In this document: positions 14,873 to 21,257 of the stretch, one piece after another
Layout: each line of letters starts with the position of its first letter
How positions within the stretch are numbered: position 1 is the first letter of the stretch
Origin: a virus
DNA length: 52,331 nucleotides
Virus record (IMG/VR): IMGVR_UViG_3300024520_000102
Span: 1 to 52,331 of that record
Reading direction: 5' to 3' (one strand)
Program-made: the position numbers and the translations under genes
The notes under the pieces: generated by a model
The model's input: only the letters and a program-made list of their open reading frames with translations
Told to the model about the DNA's origin: nothing
Database searches by the model: none

Positions 14873-14926
14873 AACCCCCTTTCACGAGGCCAGCCATTAA
14901 TTTCTATTGGGGGTTGAGGGCTGGTC
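14873..14926 (+). ncRNA. predicted H-type pseudoknot beside tRNA-like element
   Basis: Stem 1 is AACCCCC (14873-14879) with GGGGGTT (14909-14915), 7 bp. Stem 2 is GGCCAGCC (14888-14895) with GGCTGGTC (14919-14926), 8 bp with one G-U. They interleave with linkers of 8, 12-13 and 3 bases, which is the geometry of a pseudoknot. The next base starts the tRNA-like element at 14927. Confidence 0.5.
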
Positions 14927-14993
14927 AGGGCTGTAGTTTAATTGGTAGAACGCCGTTGTATACGGTAGTGTGGGGTCGATACCCATCAGCCTA
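14927..14993 (+). tRNA. tRNA-like gene, short anticodon arm (anticodon read as GTA, Tyr)
   Basis: Acceptor GGGCTG/CAGCCT (with one G-U), D arm GTTT-AATTGGTA-GAAC and T arm GTGGG-GTCGATA-CCCAT are all good. The anticodon stem is only CCG/CGG around TTGTATA. The total is 67 bases, about four short of normal, and base 37 is T rather than a purine. It could be a functional minimal tRNA, a decayed tRNA or a tRNA mimic. Confidence 0.5.
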
Positions 14994-15053
14994 AATAGAT
15001 TACCCCCCTTTGGTGGTTTAGCGAGTGGCTAAATCATCATCGGGGTTAGCTAA

Positions 15054-15087
15054 AAAGCAGGGTATCATAGATACGATACCCTGCTTT
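15054..15087 (+). terminator. strong hairpin, probable terminator
   Basis: AAAGCAGGGTATC (15054-15066) and GATACCCTGCTTT (15075-15087) form a perfect 13-bp stem with an 8-base loop. There is no long T tract beyond TTT. It closes the RNA region that starts near 14660. A second hairpin, GGTTTAGC/GCTAAATC, lies at 15015-15035. No protein gene is seen at 14655-15103. Confidence 0.6.
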
Positions 15088-15109
15088 AATCAAATTAGAG
15101 GATGTGATT

Positions 15110-15304
15110 ATGTTAGAAAATACCAACGGGGTAACAATTAAAGAGTTAATCGAGTGGCTTCAACAGTTACCGAACAATAACGGTACTGTTTGGGTGGGGG
15201 ATAGTGAGGGCTACTCTAATGAGTGTGTTGAAGTTTGGATGTTAAATCAACGAGAGACATCTTGTGATGTACTACTTAGTATTAGAGTTGTGGAGCAAGA
15301 ATAA
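15110..15304 (+). CDS. hypothetical protein, 64 aa
   Basis: The pattern MLENTNGVTIKELIEWLQQLPNNNGTVWVGDSEGYSNECVEVW (given in part) is the short helix-then-strand unit often found in phage proteins annotated only as hypothetical. ATG 15110 has GAGG eight bases upstream; GTG 15104 is an alternative. Function unknown. Confidence 0.65.
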   Translation: MLENTNGVTIKELIEWLQQLPNNNGTVWVGDSEGYSNECVEVWMLNQRETSCDVLLSIRVVEQE

Positions 15305-15341
15305 TGGGACGAATATTGATTTTGCTAGGGCGGGGTTAATT

Positions 15342-15635
15342 ATGGACTTAGAAAACTTAAAAATTCAGCGAAAAACACATATACAAGCAATCAAAAACGC
15401 AATTGAGAAAAAAGAAGCAATTGAACAACAGATTGCTGACAAACTTTGCCCGTTTAAGATTGGGGATACAGTCAAATATGCAGGCGCACAGGATAGTAAA
15501 GACAATGTGATTGTTGTTGGTTGTGAGTATTACAGTGATACTCAATGTTCTATTTTTGTTGCAAGAATAAAAAAGAATGGAAAGGCGTACAAAGAGAGAA
15601 ACAAAGCATGGGGGCAACTCAAGTTAGTTGAGTAG
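15342..15635 (+). CDS. hypothetical protein with coiled coil, 97 aa
   Basis: The N-terminal half is a charged helix (MDLENLKIQRKTHIQAIKNA, then EKKEAIEQQIADKL). A small beta domain follows (FKIGDTVKYAGA, CSIFVARIKKNGK), reminiscent of KOW/SH3-like folds. I chose ATG 15342 because the longer frame from 15264 overlaps the previous gene out of frame without a ribosome binding site. Confidence 0.55.
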   Translation: MDLENLKIQRKTHIQAIKNAIEKKEAIEQQIADKLCPFKIGDTVKYAGAQDSKDNVIVVGCEYYSDTQCSIFVARIKKNGKAYKERNKAWGQLKLVE

Positions 15636-15639
15636 AAAA

Positions 15640-15825
15640 ATGATACACTATAATTCTAAACTATTTCAATTTGTGAAATCAGACGGGTTATTTTGGATGA
15701 GGCTTTTTAGAACTTACGGCTTTGCTATAAAAGACACACGTAAACACCCCAAACTCTTTTCTGAAAAGCAAGGATTTCATTATCAATTCACATTAAATAC
15801 TTTCCATTTTAGACTATTAAAATGA
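15640..15825 (+). CDS. hypothetical basic protein, 61 aa
   Basis: Small basic and aromatic protein (FWMRLFRTYGFAIKDTRKHP). ATG 15640 lies just after the previous stop; TTG 15628 is possible. Its stop overlaps an ATG (ATGA) that opens a 28-residue frame. No family recognised. Confidence 0.55.
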   Translation: MIHYNSKLFQFVKSDGLFWMRLFRTYGFAIKDTRKHPKLFSEKQGFHYQFTLNTFHFRLLK

Positions 15826-15908
15826 GTAGAAAGCGAAAAGCGCCTCAACAAGGGATTGAGGCGCTCAAGGCAAAGGAGAGAATAAATAATGGGGCAAGAA
15901 TACAATAA
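15822..15908 (+). CDS. possible tiny basic peptide, 28 aa
   Basis: The ATG is in an ATGA overlap with the upstream gene. The frame encodes MSRKRKAPQQG, then IEALKAKERINNGARIQ, and ends 20 bases inside the next gene. It contains the 15840-15864 hairpin. It could be a coupling peptide that carries ribosomes through the hairpin to the ATPase start, or chance. Confidence 0.3.
   Translation: MSRKRKAPQQGIEALKAKERINNGARIQ
15840..15864 (+). other. hairpin before the ATPase gene
   Basis: GCGCCTCAA (15840-15848) and TTGAGGCGC (15856-15864) form a perfect 9-bp stem with a 7-base loop. No T tract follows; AAAGGAG lies 8-15 bases beyond. It may act as an mRNA processing or translation-control element rather than a terminator. 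Confidence 0.5.
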
Positions 15909-17100
15909 AATCATTATAGCATTGTTTGCGACGGTTGTCTACCTTTACCTTGCCCCAATTAAATTTTATGTCGAATTGTGGGCTAATCTCGGCGCAATCG
16001 CTATCACCATCGCCATACCTTTAGCGGTGGCTTGGGCCTTTGCCATCCCATTCATTAAAGCGTTCTATCACTATCAAGACCGTGAACGAGACTGGCAAGA
16101 ACGGCAAGTTGAGTTAGTGATTAAAAGGGAGAAAGTGCGAGGCTCTAAATCTCCGATACTTGAAAGCAACCCCCCAACTTTGCTGGCAGATAACGACCCA
16201 CAAATCGAGATTAACAACGACTGGCTTAATACCTTTTGCCTTCCGTCTCACAATCCCCACATCGCTGTTTTTGGCGGTACAGGAGACGGTAAGACGACGC
16301 TAATTCAGTTAATGGTATGGTTGCTACAAAAACCCCACAAATCAGCAGGCTACCACATCTATGACCCGCACAACGAAGCAGATAAATGGTTTACAAAAGT
16401 GGTTTCTGATGATTTGGGTTATGCCGAGAACTTTGCACATTATGCCGTGGATGTGTTGCAAAAACGCAAAGAGCAAAAGCCTGATTATATCGACATCTTA
16501 ATAGCTTCTGAAATTGGCGAATACTCAAATACTAAATTCAGTAAAATCATTGAACCAGTCGCCACGGCTGGCAGAAAGTATGGCGAAGTGTTGATTATGG
16601 ATAATCAGGGTTTTACTAAATCAAGTTGTGGTTTTGACCCTCAACAGTTATCTAACTTTGGTAAAATCTTTATGGGGGATTGCGCTTTTGATGCAATGAG
16701 CCATGCTATATTTTCGCAACGGTCAAACAAGCAACATAAAAAGATATGGCAAGAGCAATTAACCAAACTCGCTAGTCAAAATCGAGGTAAAGCGGTAAGT
16801 GACCCTGACCGAACTAGATACGGGTTAGCCGTGCCCACGGTTGGCATGCCGTTCGTTTTTGAGCTAGACAGCATAGACGTGGAGGCTTTGGAGTTTGAAC
16901 AGAAGGCAGATATAAACCAGTTGTTTCTTTTGCCACCAAAAGAACAGACAGACCTTGAGGTTTTGACGGCAAATAGTGATAAGATTAAACGTAAAAAAGG
17001 CGTGATTACTCAAGCATCGGTAGGTGATATTTTGGGGATACCAAACGCTGGCAGTTATCGGGGCAGGATATTAAACGTGATAAAGGAGTATGAACAATGA
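15889..17100 (+). CDS. membrane-anchored P-loop ATPase, FtsK/HerA-like, 403 aa
   Basis: Two hydrophobic segments lie near the N-terminus (IIIALFATVVYLYLAPI and AIAITIAIPLAVAWAFAIP). A cytoplasmic ATPase domain follows, with Walker A FGGTGDGKTTL near residue 130 and a possible Walker B around GEVLIMDNQG. About 90 residues of linker separate the membrane part from the ATPase. Organisation resembles FtsK/TraG-type DNA-pumping or coupling ATPases. In this replication region it may tether or move phage DNA at the membrane. Virion packaging is unlikely because a terminase is present. Confidence 0.75.
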   Translation: MGQEYNKIIIALFATVVYLYLAPIKFYVELWANLGAIAITIAIPLAVAWAFAIPFIKAFYHYQDRERDWQERQVELVIKREKVRGSKSPILESNPPTLLADNDPQIEINNDWLNTFCLPSHNPHIAVFGGTGDGKTTLIQLMVWLLQKPHKSAGYHIYDPHNEADKWFTKVVSDDLGYAENFAHYAVDVLQKRKEQKPDYIDILIASEIGEYSNTKFSKIIEPVATAGRKYGEVLIMDNQGFTKSSCGFDPQQLSNFGKIFMGDCAFDAMSHAIFSQRSNKQHKKIWQEQLTKLASQNRGKAVSDPDRTRYGLAVPTVGMPFVFELDSIDVEALEFEQKADINQLFLLPPKEQTDLEVLTANSDKIKRKKGVITQASVGDILGIPNAGSYRGRILNVIKEYEQ

Positions 17101-17552
17101 TAGAAATAACAACAGAGGGCATGACAGCTACACAATGTTTGATGGCGTATGCGTTACGGTTTGCGGTCTCGGATAGTGTGGATAATGAGAGCTATGAGGT
17201 TAGTTTTCTCGAAACTAACTTAACATCTGATAACGTGGACAGTGTTTTTCAAAGAGCCATAAGTATAGAAGACGATTCAGACTTTTATTACTTATCCATC
17301 AGAGACCAAGGTATACCAAGCGAAGTTAAACCTAAAGAAACATCTCGACATTATGAGGTTGAGGAGTATGTGATTGATATTCATGGCGACGGGTCGGTTT
17401 TGGTCGGTTTTCCTTACTGGTTCGGAGGTGGGAAGCACGGAAACGCAAGCCAGATTGATTTTTTTGATGATGCTTATTTTGTGGTAAAAACGCAAGAGAT
17501 TAAGGTTGTTAATATTTATCAACGATTAAAAGCTAAATTCGGAGAACAATAA
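17097..17552 (+). CDS. hypothetical protein, 151 aa
   Basis: Acidic soluble protein coupled to the ATPase gene by an ATGA overlap, so the two probably work together. The segment VIDIHGDGSVLVGFPYWFGG looks like a small beta domain with a Gly-rich turn. No family recognised. Confidence 0.7.
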   Translation: MIEITTEGMTATQCLMAYALRFAVSDSVDNESYEVSFLETNLTSDNVDSVFQRAISIEDDSDFYYLSIRDQGIPSEVKPKETSRHYEVEEYVIDIHGDGSVLVGFPYWFGGGKHGNASQIDFFDDAYFVVKTQEIKVVNIYQRLKAKFGEQ

Positions 17553-17555
17553 ACA

Positions 17556-17619
17556 CCTACTACTACCCTACTACTACCCCCACAGCGGCCTGTATAGGGG
17601 CTGTAGAGGGTAGTAGTAG
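17556..17619 (+). repeat. tandem 11-bp repeat and hairpin before the second winged-helix gene
   Basis: CCTACTACTAC occurs twice in direct tandem (17556-17566, 17567-17577). Either copy can pair with GGGTAGTAGTAG (17608-17619) in a 12-bp stem; ACAGC/GCTGT lies inside. No T tract follows. The unit length equals that of the promoter operators but the sequence differs, so it may be an operator for another winged-helix protein or a terminator-like hairpin. Confidence 0.55.
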
Positions 17620-17623
17620 AGTT

Positions 17624-17665
17624 GTTATGAAGAGTTATGAACTGGGGTTATGAAGAGTTATGAAC
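17624..17665 (+). promoter_or_regulatory. four GTTATGAA repeats over the start of a regulator gene
   Basis: A 19-base unit (GTTATGAAGAGTTATGAAC) occurs at 17624-17642 and 17647-17665. This gives four GTTATGAA boxes spaced 9, 14 and 9 bases apart. The last box contains the ATG of the winged-helix gene at 17660. This is a good candidate for an autoregulatory DNA or RNA operator. Confidence 0.6.
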
Positions 17666-17941
17666 ACAATCAATTTAACGATAGACAAGAACCGGAGACT
17701 GATAAGCATAGACGACCAAGTGCTACAACTCAGCAAAAAACAATATCGGCTGATGGTGTTACTAGCTGATGGGGCCGTCAGCTACGGTGAACTGTGGCAA
17801 GAACTAGATTATCACAGCAAATCAGGCTTTAATAGCTTATTGCATCGCACAATAAATAAAACAGGAACAGGCGTATTCCGCCAAGCGAGAGGGTGGGGTC
17901 TGAGCTACAGTAAAAGCGTGATTGTGAGTGTGAAGGAATAA
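17660..17941 (+). CDS. second PhoB/OmpR-type winged-helix protein without receiver, 93 aa
   Basis: A short beta N-terminus (INLTIDKNRRLISIDDQVLQ) precedes LSKKQYRLMVLLADG (helix 1), SYGELWQELDY (helix 2), GFNSLLHRTINKTG (recognition helix) and FRQARGWGLSY (wing). The N-terminal beta sheet and RGxGxxY wing are hallmarks of trans_reg_C domains. As in the protein at 11717-12004 there is no receiver domain. Either or both could bind the 11-bp promoter repeats; this one also has its own repeat cluster over its start. Confidence 0.75.
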   Translation: MNTINLTIDKNRRLISIDDQVLQLSKKQYRLMVLLADGAVSYGELWQELDYHSKSGFNSLLHRTINKTGTGVFRQARGWGLSYSKSVIVSVKE

Positions 17942-17944
17942 ACA

Positions 17945-18223
17945 ATGACAAACTATCATATCGGGATTAAACCCGTCTGGGCAAACGCTTACAGTGTGCC
18001 GCATTGTTGGGGCTATGAGGGGATGACCAAAAACACAGTAACTCATGTTGTTTTTGATGAACCATTTGAGGCAGGCCGCTTAAAGCGGGCCAAAGGTGAA
18101 TATTTATGCAGTCAGTCGAAAGGAGACGGCAAATACTTACCACGAAACAACAAGGTATTCAAAGAAATTACTTGTAAGAAGTGTTTTAAGATGGCTTTGA
18201 GACTAGGAATTATAATAGCGTAG
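17945..18223 (+). CDS. hypothetical protein with C-terminal CxxC, 92 aa
   Basis: His and Cys residues are scattered (VPHCWGYEG, YLCSQSKGDG, ITCKKCFKMA), which could make a small zinc site. No family recognised. Its 3' end overlaps the first operator of the promoter at 18219. Confidence 0.65.
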   Translation: MTNYHIGIKPVWANAYSVPHCWGYEGMTKNTVTHVVFDEPFEAGRLKRAKGEYLCSQSKGDGKYLPRNNKVFKEITCKKCFKMALRLGIIIA

Positions 18224-18273
18224 GGTAATCGTAGGCTTGCCGTCAAGTACGGATTAGAAAAGCATGGTAGAAT
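18219..18273 (+). promoter_or_regulatory. 11-bp-repeat promoter, plus strand (site 7)
   Basis: CGTAGGGTAAT, CGTAGGCTTGC and CGTCAAGTACG are contiguous at 18219-18251. An extended -10 (TGG then TAGAAT) has its hexamer at 18268-18273, spacing 27. It is highly similar to the site at 10594 through the leader, including AAGTCAAGGACTTAA. Confidence 0.88.
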
Positions 18274-18302
18274 GAGCCTATCTTAGGAAGTCAAGGACTT
18301 AA

Positions 18303-18491
18303 ATGATGATTAACACACCTATCAAAGCTATCACTATCGGCGCTCAAATTGTAGTAAAGAGTGTTAAGTATACTGTAATCCACACTACGCCACACACAAT
18401 AACGTTGAAACGAAAAAGCGGTCGCAAGCATTACAAAGCGGCTTACACCAAAACCGAAAATCAATATTACCTCCTAGGGTTGCCGAGATGA
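18303..18491 (+). CDS. hypothetical basic protein, 62 aa
   Basis: Small basic beta-rich protein (QIVVKSVKYTVIHTTPHTIT, then LKRKSGRKHYKAAY) with the look of a nucleic-acid-binding beta barrel. No family recognised. The end overlaps the next ATG by four bases. Confidence 0.65.
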   Translation: MMINTPIKAITIGAQIVVKSVKYTVIHTTPHTITLKRKSGRKHYKAAYTKTENQYYLLGLPR

Positions 18492-18706
18492 CCATCAAAC
18501 AATTTTACGCCATCATCACTCAGGCGGGCCACAACGCTAACCATTTCAGTGTAGCCCGTGGCAGTCGCTCACTCTCGGTAATCTATGAGCGACGACGATT
18601 TAACACGGTTGGGCTGTCTCAACAAGTAATCAATTCTATAATGTCACTATTCGCTGATAGTCGATTAACCGATTGGAACGAAATAATTATACCGGTGGGA
18701 ACATAA
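18488..18706 (+). CDS. hypothetical protein, 72 aa
   Basis: Short protein with a helix-strand layout (MTIKQFYAIITQAGHNANHF, then SLSVIYERRRF). It is coupled to the upstream gene by ATGA. No family recognised. Confidence 0.6.
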   Translation: MTIKQFYAIITQAGHNANHFSVARGSRSLSVIYERRRFNTVGLSQQVINSIMSLFADSRLTDWNEIIIPVGT

Positions 18707-18709
18707 CAA

Positions 18710-18958
18710 ATGGACATGGAAAATCTCGCAAAACAATTGAATAATTTAACGATTGGGAATATTCCTGTTAATACAAAAGCTGAATATCTAAAAAAGTCAG
18801 ATAGCGTCTCTTTGCAATTAGCTGGTGGTAGATATACGCTCGCAGAATATGAAAAGCATATTTTTTGCTCAAAAGATGGACGGTTTTGTCTTTTGCCGCT
18901 AACGTCTGCGACGGCATTATCAATAGTAATGAAACTTTGGGAGAAAAATAATGACTAA
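18710..18958 (+). CDS. hypothetical protein, 82 aa
   Basis: First gene of a run of four small overlapping genes. Compact alpha/beta protein ending in a helix (TSATALSIVMKLWEKNN). The end helix is like those in the two related proteins downstream. No family recognised. Confidence 0.6.
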   Translation: MDMENLAKQLNNLTIGNIPVNTKAEYLKKSDSVSLQLAGGRYTLAEYEKHIFCSKDGRFCLLPLTSATALSIVMKLWEKNND

Positions 18959-19283
18959 AACAATGTTCGCAGTAGGCAAAGTCAACAATGGCAAGATTGA
19001 ATATCGACAACCAAGCATAGCCGCTACAATTCGAGAAGCGTTAAAGGGCCTCGTAGGTCACGAGGGTCTGATTAACCATAGCCCGCTAAAAGAGGGGCAA
19101 GTAATCACAAACGGGCATAGGACTTGTAGGATTACTAAATTAGTTTGGGATGAGAAAAAGGCGCAAATTTACGCCCGAACCAAGAACGTCAACGCCGCTG
19201 GCAATCCGGCTGGTAATCCCCGATTGACAGGGTACAGGCCGGTTAATGACTTGGTAAAAGAGGGGTGGGGGTGTGTGGAATGA
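18951..19283 (+). CDS. hypothetical basic protein, 110 aa
   Basis: Basic protein (ATIREALKGLVGHEGLINHS, then KVNGG-like turns and NPAGNPRLTGYRP). The start lies inside the end of the upstream gene and its TGA overlaps the next ATG. No family recognised. Confidence 0.6.
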   Translation: MTKTMFAVGKVNNGKIEYRQPSIAATIREALKGLVGHEGLINHSPLKEGQVITNGHRTCRITKLVWDEKKAQIYARTKNVNAAGNPAGNPRLTGYRPVNDLVKEGWGCVE

Positions 19284-19600
19284 CACTAGTTATAGAGCCT
19301 AGGCAGTGGGCAGAACCTCACCCCATTAAGGGCGTTTTAATAGTCGATGATGAGATAGACAGAGCAATTCTTACAGATATTGTTACATTTAGGCGTTTTA
19401 TATTAGGAGTTAATATTTTTAACACACCTACCAATATTACGATTGATCTACAAACACCCAACGGTGAAACGATCTACGAATATACAGACAAAAACGCTTT
19501 TGTGTTTTGGGAGCAATTGGCAGAGATGGTTTCCAGAGAAGTTAAAATAAAAATGCTTAAATTTTCAGAGCGCTTGAAGGAGAAAAATGACGACAATTAA
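19280..19600 (+). CDS. hypothetical protein, 106 aa, possible paralogue of next gene
   Basis: An alpha/beta layout with a central strand region (YEYTDKNAFVFWEQLAEMVS) and a C-terminal helix (REVKIKMLKFSERL). The following gene has the same layout and a similar FW..L..MV..... end. I choose ATG 19280, in an ATGA overlap, over the longer frame. Function unknown. Confidence 0.65.
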   Translation: MTLVIEPRQWAEPHPIKGVLIVDDEIDRAILTDIVTFRRFILGVNIFNTPTNITIDLQTPNGETIYEYTDKNAFVFWEQLAEMVSREVKIKMLKFSERLKEKNDDN

Positions 19601-19907
19601 AATTGAAGCGCCAGCAATAGACGGTATTTTTTTTGCACACAGAGACGACGACGATACGAGATATGGCACATTAACTGATGTAAAAACACTTAATCGTTTT
19701 ACTTTAAGAATAAGATACAACAATGACGACACGTTAAAAGTTTGGTTAGACGTTTATGGCGCTGTTTATGGTAGGGCCTCTCCTTTGTGTACATGGCATA
19801 AAGGAGAGGCTGAGGACTTTTGGCTAGGGTTAAGAAAAATGGTTGACGAAAGAACAAGTGAAAAAATGCAACGATGGTATAGTCTAGCTTCGGACCGCAA
19901 AGTTTAG
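19587..19907 (+). CDS. hypothetical protein, 106 aa, possible paralogue of previous gene
   Basis: Acidic N-terminus (HRDDDDTRYGTLTDV) and a C-terminal FWLGLRKMVDERTSEKM helix that parallels FWEQLAEMVSREVKIKM in the preceding gene. This suggests a tandem duplication with strong divergence. It is the last gene of the plus-strand block and ends just before a bidirectional terminator. Confidence 0.65.
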   Translation: MTTIKIEAPAIDGIFFAHRDDDDTRYGTLTDVKTLNRFTLRIRYNNDDTLKVWLDVYGAVYGRASPLCTWHKGEAEDFWLGLRKMVDERTSEKMQRWYSLASDRKV

Positions 19908-19912
19908 AACTA

Positions 19913-19940
19913 AAAAAGAGCCTCCTAGGAGGCTCTTTTT
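19913..19940. terminator. bidirectional rho-independent terminator
   Basis: AAAAAGAGCCTCC and GGAGGCTCTTTTT form a near-perfect palindrome around TA. It separates the convergent early block (plus) and the tail-fibre operon (minus) and has A/T tracts suited to both directions. Confidence 0.9.
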
Positions 19941-19943
19941 GGT

Positions 19944-21257
19944 TTAACGTTCTAGTACCGTATACGACCCGTCCAACTCAGCTGTTACGTTAGCCGTTCC
20001 TGAATTGTTAGCAATCATCAGTTTGATATAATCGTTCTCATCCATCGTTACGCCCGCCGTGAAGCTGAAAAACGCAACGTTTCGCCCACCAGCTAAACTG
20101 TTGACGGGCCTTAGTTGCGAGTAGACATCAACAAAGCCAGCAATACTATTATCCCACCTCACCACCTTTAAGACTAATTCGTCGTTTGATGTTCCATCAA
20201 TAGTAAAATCTCCGAATATTCTGAACTCTCTGGGGTTTTTACCGAGATGGCGCAGTTGCCCGTTGGCGAATACATCAAAATGCTGTAAATCGGTAGCGGC
20301 AAAAGTTCCTAGCAAGTCCTCGAATTGGGCCATTGTATCAATTTCGGTTTCAATCTCAACGGTTGTTGTCTGCACACCACCAACAAAGGTATTCATTACT
20401 CCTTGATTTCTCCACCAGTCTGATGATAAATCGCCAGATGCAATATTAGGTAAGATTGTGGCATCCTCCGCATCGCTTACGCCGTTTCTGGTAAAAATAG
20501 CGCCGTGAATTTGAAAGGTAGAAGGGTTAGGAAAGTTTGATGGGGCGAAGTCGGTAAAAGGGGCAAGCGTCCCCATATCGGCGTTTATGTCGGTTAAAAA
20601 TCGACTTTCCATCATGAAACCAGCGCCCGCTTTGAATAACGGTTCAGTCATGGCGTTGTCGATATTTCTAACAATACTAGTCGTAATCCGATAACCACCG
20701 ACCCAAATGCCGACCAACTCTAAAGACGGTTGTCCCCCAAATCTCCCCGTCCCAAATTCCAACCCTTGCCGATAATTATCAATTTTGCCGAGACTGGTAC
20801 AATTATTGTAGTTGATGCGGGCAAATTCAAACGCTTCAAAGCCAGTGTCTGAAACCAAATCGTAAACCTGACTATTTGCTCCAGTGACTTCTATGGCATA
20901 ATCAGCCCCTAGGATGTTACCACTCCCACCCACTGGACTTGTGAACATGGTATAATTTGGAGCGCTTGACGTTAATTTACTAATATCAAAATCAAAACCA
21001 CGAATATTTAAGCCACCGACAGGGGCAACAATAGGCATGGCTCCAAGATCAACTGTCCCATCCAACCAGTACTCAATATCTGATCGTGCATTTTCAAAGT
21101 CAGCCGCTGTCTTAACAACCTTTATTGAATCAAAGTTGACAAAACTTGAGGCCGTCATTGCCGTTACTATTCGTTCCCTAAAATTTGCTGATAAATCTGG
21201 TGTAATTTGGCTTAATCGTTCCCATTGCTGTGCTTGTTCACGTGTCCAATTTCTCAT
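19944..21257 (-). CDS. putative tail fibre or receptor-binding protein, 437 aa
   Basis: Beta-rich, Gly/Asn/Thr-rich chain of the sort seen in fibres and tail spikes. The N-terminus (WERLSQITPDLSANFRERIV, then TAM) resembles that of the 785-residue protein at 42781-45138 (WERIANSPARTHLNWGDRVV, then AAM), so both may attach to the virion through a common module. It is the most distal gene of the tail operon, a usual place for host-recognition proteins. The ATG at 21257 overlaps the upstream stop. Confidence 0.65.
   Translation of the reverse strand: MRNWTREQAQQWERLSQITPDLSANFRERIVTAMTASSFVNFDSIKVVKTAADFENARSDIEYWLDGTVDLGAMPIVAPVGGLNIRGFDFDISKLTSSAPNYTMFTSPVGGSGNILGADYAIEVTGANSQVYDLVSDTGFEAFEFARINYNNCTSLGKIDNYRQGLEFGTGRFGGQPSLELVGIWVGGYRITTSIVRNIDNAMTEPLFKAGAGFMMESRFLTDINADMGTLAPFTDFAPSNFPNPSTFQIHGAIFTRNGVSDAEDATILPNIASGDLSSDWWRNQGVMNTFVGGVQTTTVEIETEIDTMAQFEDLLGTFAATDLQHFDVFANGQLRHLGKNPREFRIFGDFTIDGTSNDELVLKVVRWDNSIAGFVDVYSQLRPVNSLAGGRNVAFFSFTAGVTMDENDYIKLMIANNSGTANVTAELDGSYTVLER

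Noticed and set aside
17556-17665. CRISPR-like array
   Set aside because: The repeats are 8-11 bases with 0-6 base gaps and lack unique spacers. I see no CRISPR array elsewhere in the window.
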